DNA of 64,000 nucleotides from Lycocorax pyrrhopterus obiensis (Eukaryota; Chordata; Aves; Passeriformes; Paradisaeidae), in NCBI GenBank assembly GCA_014706295.1, contig JACSVZ010000004.1, forward strand, positions 10,450,465 through 10,514,464, read 5' to 3'. Positions within the stretch are counted from its first letter, which is position 1, and each line of letters opens with the position of its first letter. Below are positions 51,401-63,900 of this stretch, piece after piece. A program made the position numbers and the translations under genes. The notes under the pieces are model-generated. The model saw nothing but the letters and a program-made list of their open reading frames with translations. It had not been told where the DNA came from and ran no database searches.

Positions 51401-52464
51401 TTATGGCTTCTAGGTTTTCTTGTGAGAGCTGCTGCTGAGGTAACTTGTCTGGGCATTAAATAAAAGAATAGAGAACAAATGCTGCCATTGTTTCAAGGGA
51501 AAAAATCTATTTTTCCCCTCTTGACAAGATTAAGTAGAATTATACCTGATAGGGAGTTTCTGGCACAAAACTCCAGACATGTAAAAACATTACTTACACA
51601 CTAGATCAAGTTTCAGTAGTTTTGTTTCTTTCCTTTTTAAAGCAGTTGTTTGCTCATCTCCTGATTACTAAATTTGCTCCTCAAAAAATTAGAAAGAATG
51701 TGAAGCTGCAAGAATGTTGGGATTCTTACAGCTCATGAAAGGCAGAAGAGAGTTAGTGATGCTGTAAGATGCGTACTGAACACTTTTCAAGATTCCTGCC
51801 CTGAGTGGTATTTGGCTGCTTATTAAAAATAAATGGAAGCAATCACACATTAATTCTTCTGTGCATTCCTGTGCTTTGAAGTGATTAAGGAAAAAACTTA
51901 AGAGCTGACTAGCCATTAGCATCCATGCTTCCTGCTACAAGGAGACAAAGATGGCCATCTCCCAACTGAAGCCACTTCAAATAACTGCAACTGCAAAGTT
52001 CGCAAACTCCAGCAATTGCTTTGATTAGTCACCATCGCCTTACACAATATCTGACAACTTTTAGCTACTAGCGACAGAGGAAAAAAGCCAAACCAAACAC
52101 CAAAAACCCCAACCCAGAAACTCATCTTTATTTTGTTCTTGCTGTAAAATGTATCCACTTTATTTCTGGAGATCAAAGCTCGCTGTGAGTTTACTACAGA
52201 GTTTTTTGCCCACTGGGGGGTGGTACATGCTACAAAACCTGTGCTTTTAAGAGCCACAAGTCAGATGTTTTTTGCTGCTGTCCAGTTTTCTCTGCTTTAA
52301 TTACAACAAAGTCTCCTGTTGAGAAAAACAGAGACAGCCTGCAAAGGAGGGAGTTAAAAAAAAATGAAATAAATCACTCTTTCAGAGAGTTTACAGAATT
52401 TCCCATGCTGATTACTTTCAGTATTTACCTGGTTGTTCTCCAGTTAAAATGGTTTAAGTGTACC

Positions 52465-52500
52465 AAAAAAAAAAAAAAAAGAAGAAGAAGAAGAAAAAAG
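52465..52500. repeat. Poly-A plus (GAA) microsatellite
   Basis: Sixteen A are followed by GAAGAAGAAGAAG and more A. It may be a retroposed tail or a simple purine repeat. Confidence 0.9.
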
Positions 52501-54645
52501 AGAATTAGCATTTTAAATATATGCCAAGGGCTGTCACTGTTTCTGGTATACAGAAGGAGCACAGAAGACAGGAAAAAATACAGCTTTTAAAAGTGATTAA
52601 ATGTGGATGGAAAAATAAAAAAGCTTGATAGCAGCATGCAGTAGAAGGATTAGAATAACCTCAGTATATTTTAAGATAATTGGCTTTCTGTAAACTCAGG
52701 TATACATTTTGTTTATGAAATATATGAAACCCTATCTTAAACAGGGCTGTACTGTATGGTTTTGGAATAAATTAAAGGAAACTTGAAGGTGGGTTTTCTT
52801 CTGAGGGAGGGAAGGGCACTGAAACCTCTTAAGTATGACCTAATGCGTGGCATATATTGACAAGGAAAACACAGACTGATCTTTCTGTTTTATAGCACAT
52901 AATTCTTTTCTTTATACACTTGAATTGACAAATGCATTTTTCAGTCTAATTCAAAGAAATCTTCATTAAGACGCCATATCCCCAGGCAATAGATGGTGAG
53001 CATAACTGATGTTTCCATCTTTTTGGACAGTAAATTTTAGACAAGGAAATTGGGGTCAGGATAAGGAACTGTTTTTTAAAAGTCTGAACATTTTCAGCCT
53101 CTTTGTACACTTTTTCTTTGTACAAATGATTTACATGGAAATGCAAAATGTGAATCTTGTTTCAAAGAGGCAAAGAGAAAATGCATTCAGCTGACGTGCA
53201 GGAAAAAGATTTAATTGTAAAGTAAATTCTGCATTTTGGCATGAATCTGGTGTAAAAAATACTCCACTGTACTCTGTTAACTGACAAGAATTGATCCCTT
53301 GCAGAAGGGAAGAGACTTGCCTTCAGCCTAAATTAAAAACCCGTCGGTAACAGCATTCCACGTATTAGTAAATTACATACACTCGTCCTCGCGTTTGCAA
53401 CACTCCTCGCAACTTTGCCTGGATGTGCCAGGGTTGAGCTCAAACCCCTTTGCGGTCAGAGAGATTAAAATTGAGGCGACCTCAAAGAGCAAGACTGAGC
53501 CAGAAAGGCAGCTGCCTGTGCAAGAGCTGAGCTTTTATTCACCAAAGGGATGAGCTTGGAAACTAAGCAGGAATCAAAAAAAAAGAACCAACCAACCAAC
53601 CCCAAAATCAGAAAGCTGTGCCTGGGTGCTGTGAGCTATGGCAGATGCTGGGAAGCAGGACTGCTGCGTTGGGAAATGCAGGAATACTCGGGCTTTGCCT
53701 GATCAACTAAGTTGCAGCTCCTAATTGCGTATGAGGAAAAGGGTTAAAACAAAAGAATATAGCACATCCAGCAGTCGTGAAACGATTTTGGGGTCAGAAT
53801 CACGTAGAGATAAGGTGTACAACGAAGTACGTGGTGAACTATTTATTTGCAAGCCATCTATAAATGAATTAGCTGCGCCTGTATGAGGGCAGACAATAAC
53901 TTAATACACTGAAAACAGCTGAAAAGTTGATTAGAACTAGGCGAGGACCTATGAAATGGCAGGAGGATTATGAGCCAGCTCTTCTTCCCAAAGAAAGTGG
54001 GGCGTCGGGGCGGGAATTTGGGCCTGTTGCATTCTTTCCGTGCAACCATTTTGTTGCCCATCTTCTCGCCCGCAGACTTTGTGGTGCGGGGAGCAGCGCT
54101 GCGCAGGGGCGCGAACGCATCGCCTCGGCTTTTTTTTTTTTTTTTTCCCCAATAGATGCAGCAAGAAGGGATGGAGGGAGGGGGAAGTTTCCCAACCGTG
54201 GGAGCGATGCGGGCTACGGGCAGGAGCACCCCCCACCATCCGCGTTAAAACGCGCGGCCGGGGTCCCAGCGCCGCGGGGCGCGGGCGCTGCTCTGCGGGT
54301 CCCCCCGCGCTGCTCTCCGCCCCCGCGCATGGCGGGTTTGCGCTGGCTCCTTCTCCTGGGGCCGGGGCAGCGCAGGCACCGCACGCCCAGCTCGGGGAGC
54401 CCCCGGGTGCGCTTCAAATGTGCGGGCTAAGCTCTCTGCGCTCCTGCGCGCCCCGCCGCGCACCCCGCCGGGAGGGCGGGCGGGCGCTCCCCGCCGCAGC
54501 GCCGTGCCCGCACCCCGGCGCTGGGAAGCGGGTGGTGGTGTGGGGAGCGCGCCCAAACTTCCCTCCACATCCTCCTCCTGCTCCTCTGCACCCCCCGACC
54601 CGCGCAAGTCCCGCGGAGGAGAGAAAGCGCTTATCCCGCGCTTAC

Positions 54646-54800
54646 CTGCGGAGAGGCGCGGGAAGGGGCGGTCCCGGCGGCCGTCCCGGCGGCGTCGGCG
54701 GGGCCGGGAGCGGAGCGCGGTGCGGAGCGGGCGCTGCGCTGTCGCGGGGCGGCCGCGGACGGAGCTCGGCGCGCGCCCCTCAAGTCGCGGCGGCAGCGGC
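54646..54800 (-). other. FLRT3: FLRT3 noncoding exon 1 (5' end approximate)
   Basis: On the minus strand the sequence CGCAG at 54650-54646 is followed by GTAAG (54645-54641), a near-perfect splice donor inside the CpG island. The start of the exon is set only by the GC boxes at 54811-54840, which would lie just upstream, so the 5' limit is a guess. It joins the acceptor at 45580/45581 directly or through an additional noncoding exon. Confidence 0.6.
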
Positions 54801-54810
54801 GGAGCCGCGG

Positions 54811-54840
54811 GGGCGGGGCCGGACGTCACGGGGGGCGGGG
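54811..54840 (-). promoter_or_regulatory. FLRT3: Two GC boxes flanking a CRE-like site
   Basis: GGGCGGGGCC (54811-54820) and GGGGGCGGGG (54831-54840) are Sp-type GC boxes. Between them GGACGTCA (54821-54828) matches seven of eight bases of the cAMP response element. This arrangement is typical of TATA-less CpG-island core promoters. Confidence 0.6.
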
Positions 54841-54866
54841 CCGGGCCGGGGCGTGGCGCGGGGCCG

Positions 54867-54882
54867 CCGCTAGGGGGCGCAG
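54867..54882 (+). promoter_or_regulatory. CTCF-like motif at the FLRT3 promoter
   Basis: CCGCTAGGGGGCGCAG fits the core CTCF consensus very closely, including the AGGGGGCGC heart of the motif. It sits just upstream of the predicted FLRT3 start. If bound, it could anchor a chromatin loop separating or linking FLRT3 and the host gene. Confidence 0.65.
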
Positions 54883-54960
54883 CAGGCGGCGCCACGGCCT
54901 CGTCACGCGGGGGGTGGTGGGCGGATGTGGCGCCTCTGCCCCGCACGGGGGGCTTTTAAA

Positions 54961-57900
54961 TTATTTCCTTACCCTTTTTTTGTGTGGCAGAGAAGCGGGG
55001 GTGCCGCTGGTGGCCATGCGGGGAGCGGGGTGGCTCCTCTTCATCTCCCAGTTCTTCCCCTAGTGCCCGGTTTTGGGCTGGGCAGGTGATCCCGGTTCCC
55101 CGGTTTTGGGTCCAAGGACCAGGGCGGGCCGCGAGTTTCACGAAGGCGCTTAAAATAAACCTATTTAAAACACAAATAAATTAGTAAATTTCCTCAGTCT
55201 CTGTCGCCACGTGGCTGTGAGCGCCGTCACTACCCTGGCATCTCTCTGGCTTTGGCACTTGGTGTAAGGCATTGGAGGCTACGGCAGCTTTGGAAGATTG
55301 GAGGGTTTTCCCGAGGTGATGCCTTTTGGAATCGTCAGTGGATACGAACTGCCTGGTTCCTGCTCCACCCGGGACGGCGCTCACCGGGAGATCCCGTATC
55401 ACGCCCCGCAGGACTGAGATTGAGGGGGATTGTGGCCTGGCCAGGCTGGAGTCCTTAGGGATTTTTCCTAAAGTTTCTGCTCTTCAAACGCAACCCAAAA
55501 TTTATGGCAGTTAAAGGGCAAACTAGAAAACATCTTCCTCGGGTGTTTTTTCGTAAAACCCAGTTTCCTTTAACCATAGCTTGCAAGCACACAAGTAGTG
55601 TTGGTTTAGGTAGATGTGGTTGATGTTTCTGTTGTTTTGGTTTTTTTAAAATTTTCAATGAAACGGGTTTTTTTTCCCAGCAGACAGCTGCTGCCCTCAT
55701 GAGCATCCTGTTCTCTTCATTAGCCGTGCACAAGTGATCCTGGCCACCTCAGGCCAGGTTTTGACCAGCATGTTCTCCAGCACAGAGCCAATGTCTGGGG
55801 GAAGGCTGGCTCCCAAAAAGTCTCTCCACTGATCCTAGTTATCTTCCAGTTGCACTTTTTGCTGGAATCAGAAGACTACAAGACCAAGGTCCATTAATTT
55901 CAAAGAAGGCTTGACTTCTGTAAATCCTATGGAAACTGCTACATAGGTGCACCTTCTGTGTAAAGTTTGAATACTTCCATCACTGTTGTTTATCTTTTGT
56001 CAAAAACAAAAGCAGACAAACTAAAAATTGTCAAACCTCATCCTTTCTCAAGAGGAATTTTAATAAATTTTTGAATGCTGCTTGATGTATTTGATACTTA
56101 GGTGTATGAAATGTTATATACATGCTGTATTTATTTTACTAATTAGAAAACAAATTCTGGATTGATTTTCCTTGATAAGAAGGGAAAAGGATTTTTTCTC
56201 TGTCACTTCAATTCTAATCTTTCCCTGAAGAGAGTAAAAGCTAGTAATAAATTGACTTCAGGTTAAGGTGCAGTTGTTTGTATTGATAGTCCTGGCAGTG
56301 AGCTGTGCCCTAACGAGCTCAGAATAATCAACTGTATTGCATATACATCTTGATGCACATCTAGCACGTTATGGGCATATGGATACATATGTACATGTAC
56401 TATATGGACAGTGATACATCTGGTAGTACAGCATGCCTGTGTCTCATCATGTGGGACAGAATAGTGGGCTGTGGAAATGCCAAGAGTTCAGAAATGCTGC
56501 AGCTATCCTGTTGATTTTTTTTTTTAACTGAGATTCTTTTACGATTATAGTAGTATTTTTCAAAAATGTTGTGTATTTGGTATTTCTCATGCCTGACTTA
56601 GCTGTATTAGTTAACAGATTCCAGGGTTATGTTGCTGTGCCATGTTGCTAAGCCTTAACACAGATCTGTGGGATGCTCATAAAAGATGTATATGGTACTC
56701 ATCCAGCTATCTCTCAGCTTAATTCCAAGGCTGGCCCAGCGCTTATGGCACTGGTTAGAAATTACAGTACATATTCCTAGAGAATTCCAAAGGGCATGTG
56801 AAAAATAATTAGATTTTACCAGGTCACAGCTGCTCTGGAGCATTGAAAGGTCTTTAATGTGCTGTTGCAAGCAGATTTTTGACTGTATTCTTTTATGTAA
56901 ACTCCATAAATATACTTCTTAAGGACGTGGGTAGCCTTTAAAATACTCTCCACACAAAACCTGTTGTACATGGAGATTTTGACCATGTTCTCTGTCTTTT
57001 TCTTAGAATGTTGAAATTCAAGGTGTCTTCAATTCCAGGAGAATGGAGAAGTTCTGTTAATAAGGATGGAGTTACTCACATGTTGGGAATAAAAATATGA
57101 ATATTTAACACAGACGTGACAAAGCCTAGGAATATAATGAGAGATTTTAATTGAATTTCTAAGTTAAAATAGTGTTTTACCTGTGTTTTGTTTATAGAAT
57201 TAATTAATGCTCATGACACTGAGATTAAAGTTCTTGTCAGATCTTCAGGGAAATTACCTTTCGGAAGACACGGTAATGTTGTTAACGCTTCATGGGCTGA
57301 GAGTGTTTAAAAGGTGTCGGGTGGGAAATTCGGAGTACTCACACTACATAATGCGTTTCACAGAATTTTACTGCAAGTTTATAGCTCGCTCCTGTAAGGT
57401 GCTATTAGGTCAACATGCTAGTGATGATGCTTGTTTTTTTTTTTCCTGAGCATCCTGATGGTGTGATAAGAATTGAAGTTCTGGGAACTCCCTCAGCCGA
57501 GGGTTGACCTGAATGACTCTCCCTGTGACTTGACAGGCTTTTTGGATATACTTTGTCCTGCTGTAGATCAGGTTCCAGTCATATACATTTCTGGGTAAGA
57601 CATTTATGAAATGTTGAGAAACCAAACACCTTGACTGGGAAGTGAAATTGAATCTGAGATCACTCATCCTCGGTGAAGAAGGAGAGGGCTGGCTGTCTTC
57701 AAGAATCAAAACTGAACCCTTGCTTCGTTGAGTGTCTCAAGGACAGATTTCTGTCAGATAAAGCTGAGAGTAATAGTTTGATATTCAATGGAATAAGCTG
57801 AAATGAATGTTAGTGGGTTTTAGCTTCAGGCTTTTATGAGGTTATATTGATTTTCCAAAGCAAGCTGTCCCAAATCCAACTTAGGCATAGGCTGATTTGT

Positions 57901-60900
57901 AGAGACATGTAAGGAAAGAGGACACTGTGATATATGAACTTCAGTATGGTACATGTTCTGTATGGTTTCCTGATATTCACTAAGTAGAGTTTCTCTGCAA
58001 ATACATACTGCATTTCGTATTAGACTTTAGTCTTTAAATGATCTGAACCATTTCAGAATTAGAATCTAGTTTTGGATATATTCTTTCCAAATATAAATGT
58101 CTGTCAAATTCAGCTTTCAGCATTGTGTATGTACATAGAGTACCTTGTCAAAGTTGGTGCAGCAGCTCTGTATCAAATGCAACAAAAATGGGGGTGTAAT
58201 CATGCAAGACAGTCCACAGCAGAGCTAAAAAGGTATGTAGAGTCTAAAACTAAATACTCGTTTAAAATTAGGTGGGTTCAAGTGTGCTTCTTTCTTTTCC
58301 CGTGTCAGAGGAATGTTACAGATAATAGTTGTAATTGTGGTTATTTTGTCTCTCTGTAAAGGCCAGGAGGTTAGACCACTGCACCTGTATTTTCTGCCAT
58401 TCTCTCCATGCTTTCTCCCGGTTCTTCTTTCCAGCTCTCCTAAACAGCCCCAGGGAAAAGCCCTGTCAACTCAGAAACGCCCGTGATGCAATCACATCTG
58501 TATTTTCCCTAAGGCAAATAAACAGCTTTGCTTGTGAGATCATGTGCTATGGATAGCAAAATTAAGTAACTTAATAGGGTACTTGAAATTGCAAAGCCTT
58601 TGAGTAAGGTATTTATTTTTTATTATTTACAGGACATACTGCAATGGATAAAGAAAGCCGAGTATGTAAAGTCTATACCAGGAAAGTTTGCTCCTAATGC
58701 TTAAAGTTGATGCTTGTATTTAAAAGGCGATTGCCTCTATTTGTTAGATGTCAAACCATGAAGCCACCATGACAACATTTTTAGGAGAAACAGTGCTAAC
58801 TCCTTCACAGCTATGAAGAACGTGGAGTTTTTCCTGGCTTGACAAAGTAAGTGATGCTGTCAGAACAGAATAGACTTTCCTTTCACTTGATGTGGCTTTG
58901 AAAGTGTGTTAAAGGGAGGAAAAATAGTGTTCCTCCAAAACAACCTTGAAAACCTTAACTGAGATTGTTAGTAATGTCTAGTGTGTGTGAGGAAGAATCT
59001 TGTGAAGGAAAAAACCTGCTGTTCTGCCCTCAGGGTAGTTCTGCATTTGCAAATTCACATTTTTATGGATGAGGCCTATACTGAGCTGAACAAAGTGGTA
59101 AATGCGTTTTTACACCTGCCTGTATAAAAAGGGTTCCAATAGTACAGAAATATGTAAAAAACCAAAAAACAAAAAACAACCCGAAACCTTCTGAAATGGC
59201 AGAAAAAAATCTGGTGCAGTTTTGATCTTGGGCTCTTTCTCAGAGCTTTATTTGCTGCTTATGCAACAGTTGCCCAGAGGCAGCCTTCGAGGATAGAGAG
59301 ATATGCATGGCAGGGGTGATTTGGGGCTTGCTAAGAAGGGGCTTGGGATGGATGACTCCTTTCTGTCCGTGTTCCTGTTTTCCCTGTTAATGTTGGAACT
59401 CATTGCTGCTCCTGCTGTTGCCTGTTTAGATACTGATCAGACAATCAGTTGGGCAAAATTCATGTTTCTTGCTATATTTTCCTATACAATTTTCATAAAC
59501 CTAAGTTCTTCATAGGCTTATTCTGAAAGCTTGAAAGTCACATGCTTTCTCTCAAGTCTATTTTCAGGCCACGAAAATAGTTTTTCTGGTCCTTTCTCTT
59601 TGTTTTTGGTTCCTGATAGCACCAGAGGATTTTTCGCCTTTGTCTTTCCTCTCACTGTACTCAGCCTCCCTCTGCCAGGCTTTCTGCATACGCCCTGCCT
59701 CTTACCCACCTCCTCTCCTCCTCCTGCAGTGGCCAATAGTTGTTTCTCCACACATCAACCCACATGGGAACACTCACATTCCAGCTTTTTGTGCATTGAT
59801 CTTAGCTGGGAGAAGCTGCTTCTGCTGAACTCTTTTCTCTCCCTCATTGTCCTTCTTTGGCCCATTTTACATGTTAGATGGTTTCCTGTTTTCTTTCCTC
59901 CTCCTATTAGTTGAGCAGTTTCACTTAGGTCTAATCTGGTAAAATTACAGTGGCCAAGTCTTCTGCGGCCGTATAATGTATGAGTTCCCCAATTTGGATA
60001 TTTAGCATTCTTTGTAAACTCAAAGCAAGTGTATGGGGATACAGTGCTGCTGAAGGCATTAGGTGGTGATCTGTAATCTCTACAAAAATGTACACCTCCT
60101 GCTTTGCAGGCAAATCAAATGAAAGCATTAGCACACTGTTTTGGCCAAATGCACCACCCTAGTTGTTTGTGTCTAGTCTGTGTTAACATCTAGCAGTGAG
60201 CCGGAGTCTGTGCATTTGCTGATTTGCTTGTGTAATACCTGGGTTTGAAATTATGAAAGACTGTGCCAGTGTTGAATATGTGAATAACTCAAAAGTGTTT
60301 ATTCTCAGGAAGGACTAAGTTTACATTGTCTGAACAGATTTATTTAGTCATGAGCAGTCCTGTCTTCTGTTCAGCAGGAGAGGGTGTTTCAGGAATGGCT
60401 TTGCACAACGGCAGTTAATGGAGTTGGCAGAAAGTTATGGGTTGATATGGTCATTAAAAGTGAGTTAACAGGAATTCTGAAATTTCCCTGGCCGTGAGAA
60501 ATGTAGTTACATTTGATGAAATTCTGACTCAGGAAAAGGACACACATGCAGAAACTTATCTTAGTTGAGAAAACAAGTAACTTTTGTACAGGAGTCAACC
60601 CCACCAGCACCATCTGTGTGAATTGGTGTGGGTGCTGGCGTGTTTTCAGCATCTGCTGGCTGAATGTGCTATGGAAAGATCCTTGAAGCTAAACCGAAAA
60701 CAAGATAGTTGTAAGGCATATGTGTGTGTTCTTTCACATTTCCTTTCCTTGTAGTACATTATTAATAGTGATTTTACTTGTTACCCGTGAACTTTTATTT
60801 AGAATTAACCTCAAATGCAAAGGAGATCTCATTCCTAAAGCACAGGCATGCTCAGCAGAGGCATCCTATTTCCTTTGAGTCTCAGAAGCACATTCAAGTT

Positions 60901-63900
60901 GGAGGGTTTCCCAGGTATTCCTAGAGCGATCCCTCTTCAGTTTTCATCCAGTTCCAACACCTAGAATGACTAGGAACGCTGAGGAGTGAGAGAAGCTCTC
61001 CCCCACCAGGTCTCTGCCCAGAACTTGCTGGTAAGCAGGGAAGTGAGGAGAAGGCCTGAGAACCGGGAATTACTTTGAGCAGGTGATGGACATGCATTAT
61101 TTAGTGGATAGGACTTGCTGCTACTGAGGATGAAGCTCCTTGAAGTGCTAAGAGGCTGAATTTTCATGGGAATCAGAATCTGAAATTCATTTCAAGCTTC
61201 GTATCTGGAGCAGTGTTGTATATTTTCTTTTTTTTTTTTTTTTCCCTTCCTTAATCCATCTTTAATCTCCTTCCTCAAAGGTTTTGTTCTTTGGCCTTTG
61301 GTGACGACACACTAATTGCTGCTGCCAATCCCAAGGCCTTGGGGGAAGTGTTGGGAGTCCTAAAGAGAAGTAACCTGTAGGAACCCATAAGAGACCTTCA
61401 GCTCTGTGACTCAGGAAAACATAGGCATTTTGGCTGACCTTGGGATGGATGTAGCTGTGCGTGGTGTGCAGCACGTAAGAGAGTTGACTTGCCTGAGAAG
61501 GTGACAACAGCAGCTTTGTTAGTGAAGGACAGAGTCTGACTCTTTCTTTGAGTTCCTTGTTTCTCCTCACCTTAAAAGTAAGAAAATCAAACTCCCACCT
61601 TTCACATACGCAGCTGAGCGTGTTTTAGTCTCCCCTAAGAGTGGTCTACACTGTAGTAACTTTGTATCCAATTCACTGGTGGGGAAAAGATTTTCAAAGC
61701 TGCTTCACCCTCACTCTTCCACCTGCTTCTCCGCTCTAAACCTCACTGCTTTTCGCTGAAGGTTTGTGGCATTGATGCCAGAGGCTTCATCTCCATTCCC
61801 TTTGGAGAGGAGTTGTAAAAAGGGTCAAAGGCAAGCCTAGCTCTGCCAGGACGGCAGCTTAAGCGCAAGGCCTGTAGTAGTCATTACAGTGTAAGTGATG
61901 CCATGGGATAGAGAGATAGTGATCTACACTCTTGAGTCGTTTGGCTTTTCATTTCTTTGCTTGGTACTCTAGATGGGTTTTAAAACCAGAATATAAAGCC
62001 ATTTCTAATCTTCAGGTGTTTTGACAAAACTTGGAGGTGCAAAACTCAATTTTGCACATTGCTGTGAAAGCAAAAACTATGTGGTGGTGGTATTGACAGG
62101 GCTAGCTGGACCTATGATCTGAATCAAATATGGTATGTCTGTAGTCCTAATTAAAGCATTACTGTATCTCTCTCCACGTAAGCAGGATTTCAGATACAGT
62201 AGAATGCGTGAGAACTATTTAATTACCACTTATTGACAAAAAAATATAAAATCTTCATTTGAATGAGAACAGCAGACAGAGTCCCTCATTAAAACTGGAG
62301 TAGTTCTTGACCTTAGCAACGATTCTTTAAAATTATGCATTTCTCAAACCACCAGGAGCCTAAACTAGCACATCATTTATAGGTTTTGTTCACCTGATAC
62401 GTACCTCGTGTTTTTAGGTACATTAAAAACCATGCAAGATGCTTGTTACAATAGCAACATAGTTTTGTACATAAAACCTCAAACCTTTTACAAATAAATT
62501 GACCATAGTACCCCTTGAGATGCAAAGTATGATTTTTGAAGGTGATGCTTGAAACATCTGCTTTTGTATGCACTGAAACCAGAAGTTTGCTTTGCAAATA
62601 CCAGCAGATGCAACACCCAAACTCCAAGAGAAGCTCAGGAAGAGCTGCTAACAGCTGCACTGGGAAATTACCTTCATATTTAAATATGAATGCATCTAAA
62701 AATAGCCCCAGTGAGAAATGAAAACTCCATTTGTTGTTAGCCTGCCTAGTATTTGTCTTTATTTCTAGTTGATGTTATTTTACGTTATTGTTCGTGGATA
62801 TAACAAAGCCTATTTCATTTCTTCTTGATCATTTTTCCCAGGGGTTGTAGAGAGGTTCTGATTGCAATTGTAAATTCTTTAGCGAACAAGTTGTGATTGC
62901 TATGGATTGTTCAACCACAATCATTTAGAGCCTGTGCCGGGTCAGCTGTGTGCTCTCTGTGCTCTGTGCACACAGTGGAGTGTAGAAGCACATAACAGAA
63001 GGGATTCAGGTTATTGAGTTCAGGTCCTCGATACTCCAGGCAAGAGCATCTAAAAATGGGTTTGCGCAATACATCTGCCTGGCTCCTGCCGCAGAGGGCA
63101 GCCCCATCTCCACTTTTGCATCAGCTTGTTTGGCCAGGCCTTTAGTCAGCTCAGCTGCCAAAAATGCAGACTTCCTCCCAGAATGAAATACGTTTTGCTG
63201 CTTTTCTAGGCAGCTCATGATGGAGCTAGACAAGTGCTGGTGCTTGTGGGACCATCCTTTTCCAGTGCACTTTGGTTGTTGGGTCCAGTGTGCTGCACTG
63301 TGTGGCTGAAGTCGGCTTTTGTGGTCAGCTTTAACAGTACTGCAGGTATGCTTTTCAGAGAGGTGAAAAGTCAAGTTTTAAGCCTCATTAGGTGCTCTAT
63401 TTAGTCTCCATGGATTTAGTGGAAACTTTCTGTGCATGTGTGCATGGAACAGTTTCAAGTCAAATCCATCCACTCGAAGAGCAGATGAGCCAGCTCTGAA
63501 TGACAGCCAGTCACACTGCACGTCACAAATTGCTGCTGGCTCAGTTTCACTTATTTGTTTATTTACTTCACCGTTCTGAGCTGCCTGCAAAACAACTGCA
63601 AAGCCCTGCTGCCTGCTAGTTATGGTTTTCCACCCACCATTGCCGTTCAAAACTGGCTTCAACACTGCATCTGTGAACTTCTGCCTTAGAGGTCTCGTAC
63701 AGACTTGTTCTTAGTAAACGTACGAGTTTGGCATATGCAGCTGTCAAATTTCTTTCGGTTTATGTCGCCTGTCATATTACTACAAAAACATTTTTCTTCT
63801 TTGCTTTTTAATTTCTGAAACTAAAAAAAAAAAAAATACTCATCTCTTTCTGTAACCTGTAATTCTACATCTACTGTATTTTTAATAACAATAGATGCCA

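Larger units (their letters stand above)
45581..54645 (-). other. FLRT3: FLRT3 5' intron (about 9 kb)
   Basis: Interval between the predicted noncoding first exon and the coding exon. A second noncoding exon, known in some FLRT3 transcripts, may lie inside but was not located. The interval holds TAAT-rich sequence near 46490-46560, an exon-like ORF antisense at 46999-47157, a C12 run at 48483-48494 and a poly-A/GAA microsatellite at 52465-52500. Near 53340-53860, toward the promoter, CpG dinucleotides become more frequent. Confidence 0.7.
54030..54960. promoter_or_regulatory. FLRT3: CpG island, FLRT3 promoter region
   Basis: This is by far the most GC- and CpG-dense part of the window (about 900 bases), with repeated GC boxes and no TATA box. 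It contains the predicted FLRT3 exon 1 donor and the promoter elements listed separately. Its position, about 9 kb upstream of the coding exon on the minus strand, fits the 5' end of FLRT3. Long open frames on both strands here reflect the lack of stop codons in GC-rich DNA. A poly-T run (54130-54146) interrupts the island. Confidence 0.85.

Noticed and set aside
54040..54946. Open frames of 277 codons (plus) and 233 codons (minus) in the CpG island
   Set aside because: Stop codons are rare in such GC-rich DNA. The peptides are arginine-, glycine-, alanine- and proline-rich without domains, and the region is best explained as promoter and noncoding exon 1 of FLRT3.
54991..55084. Divergent plus-strand exon next to the CpG island (CAG acceptor, CAG/GTGAT donor)
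   Set aside because: The donor is weak and nothing else supports a transcript.
63006..63665. Two adjacent minus-strand frames (122 and 95 codons) as a broken gene
   Set aside because: No family resemblance and no shared features; compatible with chance in a locally GC-richer segment.
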